Below are positions 1 through 9,175 of a stretch of DNA of 64,000 nt, piece after piece. Below the pieces are notes generated by a model. That model saw only the letters and a program-made list of their open reading frames with translations, had not been told where the DNA came from and did no database searches. This stretch comes from Rhodoferax sp. (GTDB lineage Bacteria; Pseudomonadota; Gammaproteobacteria; Burkholderiales; Burkholderiaceae_C). Made by a program: the position numbers and the translations under genes. The stretch is taken from NCBI RefSeq assembly GCF_030653815.1, contig NZ_JAURYQ010000003.1, forward strand, positions 1-64,000, read 5' to 3'. Each line of letters starts with the position of its first letter. Position 1 is the first letter of the stretch.

Positions 1-2151
1 GAAACCGAGCTGTTTGCCGCTGGCCCGACCACGCGCCGGCGCAAGAAGCAGGAGCAGGTCAGCGATGTGGACGCGCTGATCAAAGACCTGAGCGAGCTCA
101 ACGTGGGCGACCCGGTGGTGCACAACGCACACGGTATTGGCCGCTACCGGGGCCTGGTCGAGATGGACATGGGCGAGAAAAACCCGGACGGCTCGCCCGC
201 GCTGATGGAGTTTTTGCACCTGGAATACGCCGACAAGGCGGTGCTGTACGTGCCGGTGAGCCAGTTGCAGCTGATCGGCCGCTACACCGGCGTGAGCGCC
301 GACGAAGCGCCGCTGCACCGCCTGGGCAGCGGCCAGTGGGACAAGGCCAAGCGCAAAGCGGCTGAACAGGTGCGCGACGCCGCCGCCGAACTGCTCAACA
401 TCTACGCCCGCCGCGCTGCCCGCCAGGGCCATGCATTCCGTTTCTCGGCACAAGACTACGAAATTTTTGCCAACGACTTCGGCTTTGAAGAAACCGCCGA
501 CCAGCGCGGCGCCATCCACGCCGTCATCCAGGACATGATCAGCCCGCGCCCCATGGATCGGCTGGTGTGTGGCGACGTCGGTTTCGGCAAGACCGAGGTG
601 GCGCTGCGTGCCGCGTTTGTGGCGGTGACCGGCGGGCGCCAGGTGGCCTTTTTGGCCCCCACCACGCTGCTGGCAGAGCAGCATTACCAGACGCTGGTGG
701 ACCGTTTTGCCAAGTGGCCGGTGAAAGTGGCCGAGATGAGCCGCTTCAGATCCGGCAAAGAGATCACGGCCGCTTTGAAGGGCGTGGCGGACGGCACCAT
801 TGACATCGTGGTGGGCACGCACAAGCTGCTGAGCCAAAACACCCACTTCAAAAACCTCGGGCTGTTGATCATCGACGAGGAGCACCGCTTTGGCGTGCGC
901 CACAAGGAGCAGATGAAAGCCCTGCGCGCCGAGGTGGATGTGCTGACGCTCACCGCCACGCCGATTCCGCGCACGCTGGGCATGGCACTGGAGGGCCTGC
1001 GCGACCTGAGCGTGATTGCCACCGCGCCACAGCGCCGCCTCGCCATCAAGACCTTTGTGCGCACGGAAGGCAACGGCGTCATCCGCGAAGCGGTGCTGCG
1101 CGAGCTCAAGCGCGGCGGCCAGATCTACTTTTTGCACAACGAGGTCGAGACCATCGAGAACCGCCGGGCCAAGCTCGAAGAATTGCTGCCCGAAGCCCGC
1201 ATTGCCGTGGCCCACGGCCAGATGCCCGAGCGCCAGCTGGAAAGTGTGATGCGCGACTTTGTGGCCCAGCGCACCAATTTGCTGCTGTGCTCGACCATCA
1301 TCGAGACCGGCATTGACGTGCCCACCGCCAACACCATTGTCATGAGCCGGGCCGACAAGTTTGGTCTGGCCCAGTTGCACCAGTTGCGCGGACGTGTGGG
1401 CCGCAGCCACCACCAGGCCTATGCCTACCTGCTGGTGCCCGACCTGGAAGGCCTGACCAAACACGCCAAGCAGCGGCTTGACGCGATTCAGGCCATGGAA
1501 GAACTCGGCAGCGGTTTTTACCTGGCCATGCACGACCTGGAGATTCGCGGTGCCGGTGAGGTGCTGGGTGAAAACCAGAGCGGCAACATGCTGGAAGTGG
1601 GGTTTCAGCTGTACAACGAAATGCTGTCGGAGGCGGTGCGCTGCCTGAAAGCCGGCATCGAGCCCGACCTGCTGAACCCGATGAACGTGGCGACCGACAT
1701 CAACCTGCATGCGCCGGCGCTGTTGCCCGACGACTTTTGCGGCGACGTGCACCTGCGCCTGTCGTTCTACAAAAAGCTGGCCACGGCCAAGACCAGCGAG
1801 CAGATCGATGGCCTGATGGAGGAAATCATCGACCGCTTTGGCAAGTTGCCGCCACAGGCGCAAACGCTGATCGACGTGCACCGCCTGCGCGTGATCAGCC
1901 AGCCGTATGGCGTGCTCAAGGTGGACGCCGCGCCGGGCATCATCACCATCACCTTCAAGAAAGACCCGCCGATCGATGCCATGAAGATCATTGCGCTGAT
2001 CCAGAAAAACAAGCACATCCGCCTGGCGGGCAACGAAAAACTGCGCATCGAACGCGCCCTGCCCGAGGCCGCCGACCGCGCCAAGATGGTGCGCGATGTG
2101 CTGCGCAATCTGGGGCAGCCGGTGGTGGCAGCGGCCGCGGCTGTGGCGTGA
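1..2151 (+). CDS. mfd: Transcription-repair coupling factor Mfd (3' part, 5' end outside window)
   Basis: Superfamily 2 translocase that pushes stalled RNA polymerase off damaged DNA and recruits UvrA. The reading frame is open from base 1, so the gene starts upstream; about 716 of roughly 1150 residues are here. What is visible: the end of the linker, the RNA-polymerase-interacting domain (about bases 90-330), and the two helicase lobes with Walker A GDVGFGKT near base 571 and the DEEH box near base 871. The second lobe follows, with TIIETGIDVP near 1297 and QLRGRVGR near 1381, and then the C-terminal domain. The UvrB-homology region is missing only because of the window edge. The NRDE-family gene begins 16 bases after the stop. 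Confidence 0.97.
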   Translation, partial: ETELFAAGPTTRRRKKQEQVSDVDALIKDLSELNVGDPVVHNAHGIGRYRGLVEMDMGEKNPDGSPALMEFLHLEYADKAVLYVPVSQLQLIGRYTGVSADEAPLHRLGSGQWDKAKRKAAEQVRDAAAELLNIYARRAARQGHAFRFSAQDYEIFANDFGFEETADQRGAIHAVIQDMISPRPMDRLVCGDVGFGKTEVALRAAFVAVTGGRQVAFLAPTTLLAEQHYQTLVDRFAKWPVKVAEMSRFRSGKEITAALKGVADGTIDIVVGTHKLLSQNTHFKNLGLLIIDEEHRFGVRHKEQMKALRAEVDVLTLTATPIPRTLGMALEGLRDLSVIATAPQRRLAIKTFVRTEGNGVIREAVLRELKRGGQIYFLHNEVETIENRRAKLEELLPEARIAVAHGQMPERQLESVMRDFVAQRTNLLLCSTIIETGIDVPTANTIVMSRADKFGLAQLHQLRGRVGRSHHQAYAYLLVPDLEGLTKHAKQRLDAIQAMEELGSGFYLAMHDLEIRGAGEVLGENQSGNMLEVGFQLYNEMLSEAVRCLKAGIEPDLLNPMNVATDINLHAPALLPDDFCGDVHLRLSFYKKLATAKTSEQIDGLMEEIIDRFGKLPPQAQTLIDVHRLRVISQPYGVLKVDAAPGIITITFKKDPPIDAMKIIALIQKNKHIRLAGNEKLRIERALPEAADRAKMVRDVLRNLGQPVVAAAAAVA

Positions 2152-2167
2152 TGAGGGAGTATCTGCC

Positions 2168-2953
2168 GTGTGCCTGATCGCCTGGAACTGGCAGCCGGAC
2201 AACCCGGCCCCACTGCTGCTGATTGCCAACCGCGACGAGTTTTATGCGCGGCCAACCGCCCCGCTGGACTGGTGGCAGGACGCGCCCATCCTGGCCGGGC
2301 GCGACTTGCAGGCGGGTGGCACTTGGCTGGGCGTGAGCCACAGCGGGCGGCTGGCGGCGTTGACCAACCACCGCGCGCCCGAAAGCCAGCGGGCTGACGC
2401 GCCGTCGCGCGGTGCGTTGGTCAGCGGGTTTCTGCAATCGGAGGTCAGCGCCGAGGACTACCTGGGCGAACTGGCCGGGCACGCCGCCGACTACAACCCG
2501 TTCAACCTGCTGGTCTTTGATGGCACCCGCCTGATGGGCCTGGAGAGCCGGCACGCCAAAGTGATGCCTATCCAGCCCGGCATTGGCGCGGTGTCCAATG
2601 CCGATTTTTTAACGCCCTGGCCCAAGCTGACGCGCTTGAGCGGCGACCTGCAAACGCTGCTGGCCCAGGCCCATCCCAGCGATGCCGAGTTGCTGGCGCT
2701 GCTGCACAACCCGGTGCCCGCCCTTGACGCCGACTTGCCGGTCACCGGCATCCCGATGGCGCTGGAGCGTGCGCTCTCAGCCGCTTTTGTTGCCCTGCCC
2801 GACTACGGCACCCGGGCCTGCAGCGTGGTGCGGTTTGAGGCAGGTCAGATCGCATTTCTGGAGCAGAGCTTTGATGCCGATGGCAGCATTGGCACCCGGC
2901 AAGTCACAACGACTTTTCAGTGCACCTTGAGCCGTCAGACCACATTGCGATGA
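2168..2953 (+). CDS. NRDE family protein (TANGO2-like)
   Basis: A 261-residue protein of the NRDE/TANGO2 (DUF833) family. The conserved N-terminus is present: Met-Cys2 at the start, then the family-naming motif NRDE in IANRDEFYARP at residues 19-29. Cys2 is conserved in the family and resembles an N-terminal nucleophile hydrolase arrangement; the bacterial biochemical role is unsettled. I chose the GTG at 2168 because it puts Cys at position 2 and has a GAGGGAG ribosome site upstream. An upstream in-frame start at 2096 would lie inside mfd. It sits immediately after mfd and is probably co-transcribed. Confidence 0.85.
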   Translation: MCLIAWNWQPDNPAPLLLIANRDEFYARPTAPLDWWQDAPILAGRDLQAGGTWLGVSHSGRLAALTNHRAPESQRADAPSRGALVSGFLQSEVSAEDYLGELAGHAADYNPFNLLVFDGTRLMGLESRHAKVMPIQPGIGAVSNADFLTPWPKLTRLSGDLQTLLAQAHPSDAELLALLHNPVPALDADLPVTGIPMALERALSAAFVALPDYGTRACSVVRFEAGQIAFLEQSFDADGSIGTRQVTTTFQCTLSRQTTLR

Positions 2954-2955
2954 CA

Positions 2956-2969
2956 TATGCCTCGGCATA
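2956..2969. promoter_or_regulatory. Probable vapBC autoregulatory operator
   Basis: Perfect 6+2+6 palindrome TATGCC-TC-GGCATA lying 38 bases before the vapB start. A TAAACT hexamer that could serve as a -10 box follows at about 2973. AbrB-fold VapB antitoxins usually bind such short palindromes together with their toxin. Position and symmetry are seen directly; function is inferred. Confidence 0.5.
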
Positions 2970-3007
2970 GGCTAAACTCAAGCCATCATCGCCTCGGGAG
3001 AAGCACC

Positions 3008-3292
3008 ATGCCCATCGTCTCGGAAAAATCCGCCGACTATTCGCCAGAGTCACCGGTCCGCCATGTGCGCCTGTTTCGCAACGGCGCCAACCAGGCGGTG
3101 CGTATTCCCAAAGAGTTCGAACTGCCGAGCAAGGAGGCCATCATGTACCGTGAAGGTAACCGGCTGATCATCGAACCAACCCACGGCGACGGCCAAACCT
3201 TGGCCGAGTTGATGAACGGCTGGGAAAACATCGATGAACCGTTCCCTGACGTGGACGAAGGACTGCTCCCACTGGACGACATTGTGCTGTGA
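3008..3292 (+). CDS. vapB: VapB-type antitoxin (AbrB/SpoVT fold)
   Basis: A 94-residue antitoxin that would bind and neutralise the PIN toxin encoded next and repress the pair. The swapped-hairpin AbrB DNA-binding core is visible at residues 20-55 (LFRNGANQAVRIPKEFELP), the typical VapB/VagC signature. The acidic C-terminal half (NIDEPFPDVDEGLLPLDD) is the usual toxin-wrapping tail. The ATG at 3008 is preceded by a GGGAG site at good spacing; the longer frame from 2957 would read through the operator palindrome. Its stop overlaps the GTG of vapC by four bases, so the two are translationally coupled. Confidence 0.88.
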   Translation: MPIVSEKSADYSPESPVRHVRLFRNGANQAVRIPKEFELPSKEAIMYREGNRLIIEPTHGDGQTLAELMNGWENIDEPFPDVDEGLLPLDDIVL

Positions 3293-3729
3293 GCAATAAC
3301 GTACCCAAGCTTTATTTGCTTGACACCAACATCATTTCACACGCCGTTCGCTATCCACATGCGCCATTGGCCAAGCACATCCAGTTTCTTAGCGCAGGAA
3401 ACCCGACCTGTCTTTGCACAAGCGTCATCGTTGTTTGTGAACTGCAATTCGGCATCACCAAAAGGGATGCGGACCATCTCGCATCGAAAGTTGAAATTTT
3501 GTTGCGATTCATTCGTGTCCTTGAAATTGATAGCCGAGTGATACCGCACTACACCAACACCCGCGCCCACCTGGAACGCCAAGGCACCCCCATCGGCCCC
3601 AACGACATGTTCATCGCCGCCCACGCGCTGGCGCTGGGTGCCACGCTGGTCACTGCAGACGCAGAATTTGCCCGCATTCCCGGGCTCACCGTTGAAAACT
3701 GGTTACTGTCAACCGCGGCACAAAAATGA
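3289..3729 (+). CDS. vapC: VapC-type PIN-domain ribonuclease toxin
   Basis: A 146-residue PIN-domain endoribonuclease, the toxin of the VapBC pair; family members cleave tRNA or rRNA. The acidic metal-binding residues are all present: Asp12 in LLDTNIIS, Glu in VVCELQFG, Asp in GPNDMFIAAHA, and Asp in LVTADAEFARI. It starts with GTG overlapping the vapB stop. The first half is AT-richer than the flanking chromosomal genes, which suggests a transferred module. The motifs are intact, so the toxin looks functional. Confidence 0.9.
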   Translation: MSNNVPKLYLLDTNIISHAVRYPHAPLAKHIQFLSAGNPTCLCTSVIVVCELQFGITKRDADHLASKVEILLRFIRVLEIDSRVIPHYTNTRAHLERQGTPIGPNDMFIAAHALALGATLVTADAEFARIPGLTVENWLLSTAAQK

Positions 3730-3789
3730 ATTCCCAAGCTGGCTAACATCGCGCAAAGTCGTTAGAAAAAACATTACCACGTCCTCTCC

Positions 3790-4503
3790 ATGAAACCCTC
3801 CGAGTTTGCCCCCGGCCTGATCATTGCAGGCATCACCCCACCGCTGCGCTTGAGCGATTTCAAGCTGATCGCCTTCGATATGGACTCAACCCTGATTGAC
3901 ATCGAGTGTGTCGATGAAATTGCCGCTGCCGTGGGTCGCAAGGAAGAAGTGGCGGCCATCACCGAGGCCGCCATGCGCGGCGAGATCAGTGACTACAAGG
4001 AAAGCCTGCGCCAGCGCGTGGCGCTGCTCAAGGGCGTCACGGTGGCTGACATGGAGCGCATTTACCAGAACCACCTGCAGCTCAACCCGGGCGCGGCCGA
4101 ACTGGTGCGCGCCTGCCAGCAAGCCGGGCTCAAGGTGCTGCTGGTGTCGGGCGGCTTTACTTTTTTTACCGACCGCATTCGCGACCGGCTGGGTATCGAT
4201 TACAGCCGCGCCAATGTGCTGGAGCTCGACAAGGGCGTCTTGACCGGTCACATGGTGGACCAGCCCTGGGGCGATATTTGCGATGGCGCTGAAAAACGCA
4301 CCATGCTGCTGCAAACCTGCGCAGCCCTGGGCATTGGCCCAAGCCAGGCGATCACGGTTGGCGACGGCGCCAACGACCTGCCCATGATGGCGGAGTCCGG
4401 CTTGTCGGTGGCCTTTCACGCCAAACCGGCGGTGCGTGAACTGGCCAATGTGTCGATCGAGTCCGGCGGGCTGGATCGGCTACTGACGCTGTTCCAGGAC
4501 TGA
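3790..4503 (+). CDS. serB: Phosphoserine phosphatase
   Basis: HAD-superfamily phosphatase for the last step of serine synthesis, O-phospho-L-serine to L-serine. Motif I is at residues 30-35 (DMDSTL: Asp30 nucleophile, Asp32 general acid). Motif II serine is in LLVSGGFT (about 117-124) and motif III/IV is GDGANDLPMM at 191-200. The substrate-capping region with Glu/Arg is in between. At 237 residues it lacks the N-terminal ACT-like extension of the E. coli enzyme, as is common in Burkholderiales. The ATG at 3790 is preceded by only a weak ribosome site. Confidence 0.95.
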   Translation: MKPSEFAPGLIIAGITPPLRLSDFKLIAFDMDSTLIDIECVDEIAAAVGRKEEVAAITEAAMRGEISDYKESLRQRVALLKGVTVADMERIYQNHLQLNPGAAELVRACQQAGLKVLLVSGGFTFFTDRIRDRLGIDYSRANVLELDKGVLTGHMVDQPWGDICDGAEKRTMLLQTCAALGIGPSQAITVGDGANDLPMMAESGLSVAFHAKPAVRELANVSIESGGLDRLLTLFQD

Positions 4504-4581
4504 CCGCCGCCATGCACTGCGCACCTCCCGCGCCGGATCCCCTATCATTTGTGTGCCGGTCGTTCCCCGGATCGAGTATTT

Positions 4582-5409
4582 ATGTCACCCACCATCAATC
4601 CATCACTTGTTGAATTACGTCAACTGAGCTTTGGCTACGCCGAGCGCCCCGTGCTGACGGATGTTTCAATGCACATCCCCCGAGGCAAGGTGACGGCACT
4701 CATCGGGCCGATGGGCGGCGGCAAGTCGACCACGCTGCGCCTGATGGGCGGCCAGAGCCGGGCCTGGTCGGGGCAAATGTTGTTTGACGGGCAGGACCTG
4801 GGGCCGATGAACCAGCAACAGCTTTACGCCGTCAGGCGCCGCATGGGCATGCTGTTTCAGTTCGGTGCCTTGTTTGCCGACATGAGCGTGTTCGAGAACG
4901 TGGCCTTCCCGCTGCGCGAGCACACCGACCTGCCCGAAGCCCTGATCCGTGACATTGTGCTGATGAAGCTCAATGCCGTGGGCCTGCGCAATGCGCGGGA
5001 TCTCATGCCCAGCGAGGTCTCGGGCGGCATGGCCAAGCGGATCGGCATTGCGCGGGCCATTGCGCTGGACCCGGAACTGGTGATGTACGACGAGCCTTTT
5101 TCCGGGCTCGATCCGATTTCCCTGCGCGTCGCGGCGCGGCTGATTCGCCAGCTCAACGACTCCATGGGGCTGACCAGCATTTTTGCCTCACATGAACTGA
5201 CCGAAACTCTTGAGATTGCCGATCATGTGATCATTCTCGACCAGGGCAAGCTCGCGTTCCAGGGCACCGTGACCGAGGTACGCGCCAGCACCGACCCGCT
5301 GGTGTTCCAGTACATCAACGAACGCCCGGATGGCCCGGTGCGCTTTCACTACCCAGCGGTTCCACTTGCGGAAGACTTTGGCAGCCCGGCACGCAGCGCC
5401 TTGCACTAA
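4582..5409 (+). CDS. mlaF: MlaF-type phospholipid ABC transporter ATP-binding protein
   Basis: ATPase subunit of a lipid-asymmetry (Mla) transporter that moves phospholipid between inner and outer membrane leaflets. Walker A is GPMGGGKST at 42-50, Q-loop MLFQFGALF, signature VSGGMAKR, Walker B LVMYDEPFSGLDP, and the switch His is in ASHELTE. The family-specific stretch FENVAFPLREHT and the C-terminal VRFHYPA motif match MlaF rather than a generic ATPase. I chose ATG 4582; an upstream GTG at 4549 adds an unrelated leader. Oddity: mlaE/D/C/B normally follow, but here the next gene is convergent and overlaps the stop by three bases. Confidence 0.85.
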   Translation: MSPTINPSLVELRQLSFGYAERPVLTDVSMHIPRGKVTALIGPMGGGKSTTLRLMGGQSRAWSGQMLFDGQDLGPMNQQQLYAVRRRMGMLFQFGALFADMSVFENVAFPLREHTDLPEALIRDIVLMKLNAVGLRNARDLMPSEVSGGMAKRIGIARAIALDPELVMYDEPFSGLDPISLRVAARLIRQLNDSMGLTSIFASHELTETLEIADHVIILDQGKLAFQGTVTEVRASTDPLVFQYINERPDGPVRFHYPAVPLAEDFGSPARSALH

Positions 5410-6881
5410 ATGGAAGGTGCGACCTCGGCGAAGACACCCACCTGGTTACGACCACTGCGCTTGGCTTGGTAAAGTCCGCCATCAGCACGCTGGATGGCCT
5501 GATCAAGCGTTTCATCGGGCCGGAGTTGACTCACACCCACACTGGCTTCCACCACCAGCACTTTGTCAGCCACAGCCAGAGGAGCCCGGGCAATGCGCTC
5601 CCGAATCTTCTCGGCAATGAGCCCGGCTTCATCGAGGGCACAGTTGTTCAGCACCACCAAAAACTCTTCGCCACCCCAGCGCACCGCAACGTCCGACTTG
5701 CGAAGAGACTGCTGCAACACATCGGCCACCAGGCACAGCACCTGGTCGCCCACGGCGTGACCATGCTGGTCGTTGATCCGCTTGAAATGATCCAGATCGA
5801 TCATCAGGATGGATAAAGGACGGGGTGAGCGCGCGCAGTCGGCCATCAGTTTGTCCATCAGGATGGTAAAAGCCTGTCGGTTCAGCATGCCGGTGAGTTT
5901 GTCGGTGGAGGCCATGTCTTCGATGCGGCGCTGGTAGCGGGCCAGGGACAGGTTGGTGAGCATCAGAACGATCAGGGTGATGACCAGACAAATACCAAGA
6001 TTGATATAGAGCGTCTGGCGGATCTTGACAAGTGCCTCGGACTCGTCCTTTTCAACGAACAGATACCACTTGAGCTCCGGGATGTAATGCACATTGAGCA
6101 GGTGGTTGGTGCCGTTGGCTTCGTACTGGTAGCCGCCGCTCTTGGCCTCAAGAATCTGGTCGATGATGTCGCGAAGCCCGGGGCTGGTGCGCAGATCGTC
6201 AACCTGCGATGCCGCGTTTTGGCCCCGCAAAACCACCCGCCCCTGGTGATTCACAAAGTAAATCGTGCGCTGGTAACGTTGCTGGTATTCCTTGATGCGG
6301 CGATACATGGCATCCATCGTCAGGCCAATGCCGGTCGCACCCAGGTAGTTCCCCTCAAAATCAAATGCCCGGTAATTGATGAAAATTGTCAGGGCATCCT
6401 GGTTGGCCAAGTCGGGGTCCACATTGATCTCGTAGTCTTCCTTGAGATCACGCACGCGGTAATACCAGGCATCGCGCGGTTCGGTGGGAGACACTTTTTT
6501 GAGGACACCACCGCCGGTGTAATAGCTCAAAGAGCGGTCGGAGACAAAAAAACTGCTGAACGCCCCATGGCGTGTCTTCACTTCCTGCAGGTAACGGTTC
6601 ATTTCACTGACGTCACGCTCACCCCGAAGAACCCAATCGCGCAAGAACGTGTCGTGCGCCATGGTGGATGAAATCACCACGGGCTGGACCAGGTCCTTCT
6701 GCAGTTCGACGTAGATATTGCTGGAGGCCAGTGGCAACTCGCGCCCCAGAATGGCCTCACGGATCGCGTCCTTGGAGACAAGGTAGCTGCCCAGGGTGGT
6801 GGCAAAAAAACCCAGTGACAGCAATATGCTGAGCAAAACCAGCAAACGTCGGCCGTGGAAAATACGATGGGAAGAAGTCAT
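5406..6881 (-). CDS. Membrane diguanylate cyclase (Cache-GGEEF)
   Basis: A 491-residue inner-membrane sensor that should make cyclic di-GMP. One transmembrane helix at about 12-33 and a second at 291-311 flank a periplasmic Cache-like sensing domain of about 255 residues. The cytoplasmic C-terminus is a GGDEF domain with an active-site GGEEF at 403-407. An allosteric inhibition site RKSD lies five residues before it (394-397), so product feedback is expected. The ligand cannot be told from sequence. It converges with mlaF; the two stops overlap. Confidence 0.9.
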   Translation of the reverse strand: MTSSHRIFHGRRLLVLLSILLSLGFFATTLGSYLVSKDAIREAILGRELPLASSNIYVELQKDLVQPVVISSTMAHDTFLRDWVLRGERDVSEMNRYLQEVKTRHGAFSSFFVSDRSLSYYTGGGVLKKVSPTEPRDAWYYRVRDLKEDYEINVDPDLANQDALTIFINYRAFDFEGNYLGATGIGLTMDAMYRRIKEYQQRYQRTIYFVNHQGRVVLRGQNAASQVDDLRTSPGLRDIIDQILEAKSGGYQYEANGTNHLLNVHYIPELKWYLFVEKDESEALVKIRQTLYINLGICLVITLIVLMLTNLSLARYQRRIEDMASTDKLTGMLNRQAFTILMDKLMADCARSPRPLSILMIDLDHFKRINDQHGHAVGDQVLCLVADVLQQSLRKSDVAVRWGGEEFLVVLNNCALDEAGLIAEKIRERIARAPLAVADKVLVVEASVGVSQLRPDETLDQAIQRADGGLYQAKRSGRNQVGVFAEVAPSI

Positions 6882-6974
6882 GAATCAAGTCTGAAAATCA
6901 GGCGGGAGAAGAACGACACATCGTCCCCACAAGCCAGGTCGGCACGGCAGTTACACAAGCAGCTCTATACAGGC

Positions 6975-8345
6975 TCACACCGGCTCGGGCACGCTGGGCA
7001 GGCCTGCCAGCGCCATGGCCAGTTCGCTTTCGGAATAGTGCTCGTCGGTCAATTCACCGGCAAAGTACTTTTGGTACGAGGTCATGTCGAAGTGGCCGTG
7101 GCCGCAGAGGTTGAACAGAATGGTCTCGGTCTTGCCTTCGGCTTTGCAGCGCAACGCTTCGACAATCGCGCCCTTGATGGCGTGGTTGGCCTCCGGGGCG
7201 GGCACGATGCCCTCATGGCGCGCAAACAGCACACCGGCCTCGAAGCACTCGACCTGGTTGTACGACACCGCCTCCAGCAAGCCGAGTTCCTTGACGTGCG
7301 ACACCATCGGCGCCATGCCGTGGTAGCGCAGGCCGCCGGCGTGAAAACCGGGCGGCGTGAACTGGCTGCCCAGCGTGTGCATTTTGGTCAGCGGCGTCAT
7401 GTGGCCGGTGTCGCCGAAGTCGTAGGCGTATTTTCCGCGCGTCAATGACGGGCAGGCGGCGGGCTCGACCGCCACGATACGCGGCTTGGGGCCACCGCGC
7501 AGGCCATGGCCAATGAACGGGAAGGCAATGCCGGCAAAGTTGGAGCCACCACCAGTGCAGCCCACTACCACGTCGGGCCAGGCGTCGGCCATTTCCATCT
7601 GCAGCATGGCTTCCTGGCCGATGATGGTCTGGTGCAGCAGCACATGGTTGAGGACCGAGCCGAGCGCATATTTGGTGTCGTCACGCTGCACGGCCAGCTC
7701 GACCGCTTCCGAGATGGCAATGCCCAGGCTGCCGGGGTGGTGCGGGTCTTTGGCCAGCACCGAGCGGCCGTAAGCGGTTTCGGTGGACGGGGAGGCAAAG
7801 CAGCGGGCGCCATAGGTTTCCATGACAGCACGGCGGTAGGGCTTCTGGTCGTAGGACACGCGTACCTGAAACACCTCGACCTCCAGGCCGTAAATCTGGC
7901 CAGCGAACGCCAGCGAGGTGCCCCACTGACCGGCGCCGGTCTCGGTCACCAGGCGCTTGATGCCGGCCTCCTTGTTGTAAAAAGCCTGCGGCACCGCGGT
8001 GTTGGGCTTGTGGCTGCCGGCGGGGCTGCCGCCTTCGTACTTGTAGAAAATTTTGGCTGGCGTGCCCAGCGCTTTTTCCAGGCGGTGGGCACGAAACAAC
8101 GGCGCCGGGCGCCACAGCTGGAACACCTCGCGCACGGGCTCGGGGATTTCAATCTCGCGCTCCACGCTCACCTCCTGCATGATGAGGGACATCGGGAACA
8201 GCGGCGCCAGATCGTCGGGGCCCACCGGCTTCATGGTGCCGGGGTGCAGCACGGCAGGCAAGGGCTTGGGCAGGTCAGCCTGCAGGTTGTACCAGAACCT
8301 GGGCATCTGGTTTTCGTTTAACAGGTACTTGGTTTGCTGGCTCAT
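6975..8345 (-). CDS. TrpB2-type tryptophan synthase beta-like protein
   Basis: A 456-residue fold-type II PLP enzyme of the TrpB2 class, longer at the N-terminus than classic TrpB. The PLP Schiff-base lysine is Lys113 in GSHKPNTA; the catalytic Glu is Glu135 in TETGAGQWG; the phosphate-binding loop is GGGSN at 265-269. TrpB2 enzymes condense serine with indole and often work without TrpA. No trpA is nearby, which fits a stand-alone enzyme, for instance indole salvage. It lies 90 bases downstream of rpiA on the same strand. The exact physiological substrate is not certain. Confidence 0.88.
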   Translation of the reverse strand: MSQQTKYLLNENQMPRFWYNLQADLPKPLPAVLHPGTMKPVGPDDLAPLFPMSLIMQEVSVEREIEIPEPVREVFQLWRPAPLFRAHRLEKALGTPAKIFYKYEGGSPAGSHKPNTAVPQAFYNKEAGIKRLVTETGAGQWGTSLAFAGQIYGLEVEVFQVRVSYDQKPYRRAVMETYGARCFASPSTETAYGRSVLAKDPHHPGSLGIAISEAVELAVQRDDTKYALGSVLNHVLLHQTIIGQEAMLQMEMADAWPDVVVGCTGGGSNFAGIAFPFIGHGLRGGPKPRIVAVEPAACPSLTRGKYAYDFGDTGHMTPLTKMHTLGSQFTPPGFHAGGLRYHGMAPMVSHVKELGLLEAVSYNQVECFEAGVLFARHEGIVPAPEANHAIKGAIVEALRCKAEGKTETILFNLCGHGHFDMTSYQKYFAGELTDEHYSESELAMALAGLPSVPEPV

Positions 8346-8435
8346 GGCGGTTCCTGAAAAGTGATGAATAACGCTTGTCTTAAGTATGCGCTTGATCCGC
8401 TGCGCAGCACCCGTGACAAGCGCCCGGGTTTACCC

Positions 8436-9116
8436 TCAAAACGTCAGCGTTTTGACGCCGTCGGCGGTGCCCAGCAGACAAATCTGTGCTTTTTGAAAAG
8501 CAAACACGCCCACGGTCACCACGCCCGGCCATTGGTTCACTTGCGCCTCGAAGGCCAGCGGGTCGCTGATCTGCAAGCCGGTCACATCGATCAGGTACTG
8601 GCCGTTGTCGGTGACGAGCGGCGAGTCATAGCGCAGGCGCAACGTTGCTTGCCCGCCCATGGCGGCGAACTGGCGCATCACACGCTGTGCTGCCATGGGG
8701 ATCACTTCCACCGGCAGCGGGTAGTTGCCCAGCGTTTGCACCAGCTTGGACTCGTCGGCAATGCAGACAAACTGGCGCGACTGCGCCGCCACAATTTTTT
8801 CGCGCGTGAGCGCGGCACCGCCGCCCTTGATCATGTGGCCGTGGTGGTCGATCTCGTCGGCGCCGTCGATGTAGACCGCCAGTTGGTCCACCTCATTGGC
8901 ATCGAAGACCCGGATGCCCAGCGCCTGCAAGCGCTCGGTGCTGGCCACGGAGCTTGACACCGCCCCCTTGATCTGGTCCTTGATGCTGGCCAGCGCGTCG
9001 ATGAATTTGTTCACCGTGGAGCCGGTGCCCACGCCCACGATCTCGCCGGGGACCACAAATTTAAGCGCCGCCTGACCCACCAGGGTTTTGAGTTCGTCTT
9101 GAGAAAGTGTTGCCAT
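8436..9116 (-). CDS. rpiA: Ribose-5-phosphate isomerase A
   Basis: Interconverts ribose-5-phosphate and ribulose-5-phosphate in the non-oxidative pentose phosphate pathway. The 226-residue protein has the phosphate loop [11 protein letters not shown] (about residues 26-36), the catalytic Asp/Glu segment DGADEID and the Lys-containing [13 protein letters not shown] start it at ATG 9116, which gives the family-typical [10 protein letters not shown] beginning and has an AAGGA site seven bases upstream. The open frame extends to 9176, where it would run into pyrD on the other strand. pyrD is divergent, so the 59-base gap holds both promoters. Confidence 0.95.
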   Translation of the reverse strand: MATLSQDELKTLVGQAALKFVVPGEIVGVGTGSTVNKFIDALASIKDQIKGAVSSSVASTERLQALGIRVFDANEVDQLAVYIDGADEIDHHGHMIKGGGAALTREKIVAAQSRQFVCIADESKLVQTLGNYPLPVEVIPMAAQRVMRQFAAMGGQATLRLRYDSPLVTDNGQYLIDVTGLQISDPLAFEAQVNQWPGVVTVGVFAFQKAQICLLGTADGVKTLTF

Positions 9117-9175
9117 AACGGTGTCCTTGGGGGGGTTGATCGGGGAAAATACCTGAAACTTGATGGAATTATCCA

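Noticed and set aside
8372-8422. Eight-base inverted repeat CGCTTGTC/GACAAGCG between rpiA and the TrpB2 gene
   Set aside because: Short arms with a 35-base loop and no T-tract; too likely by chance.
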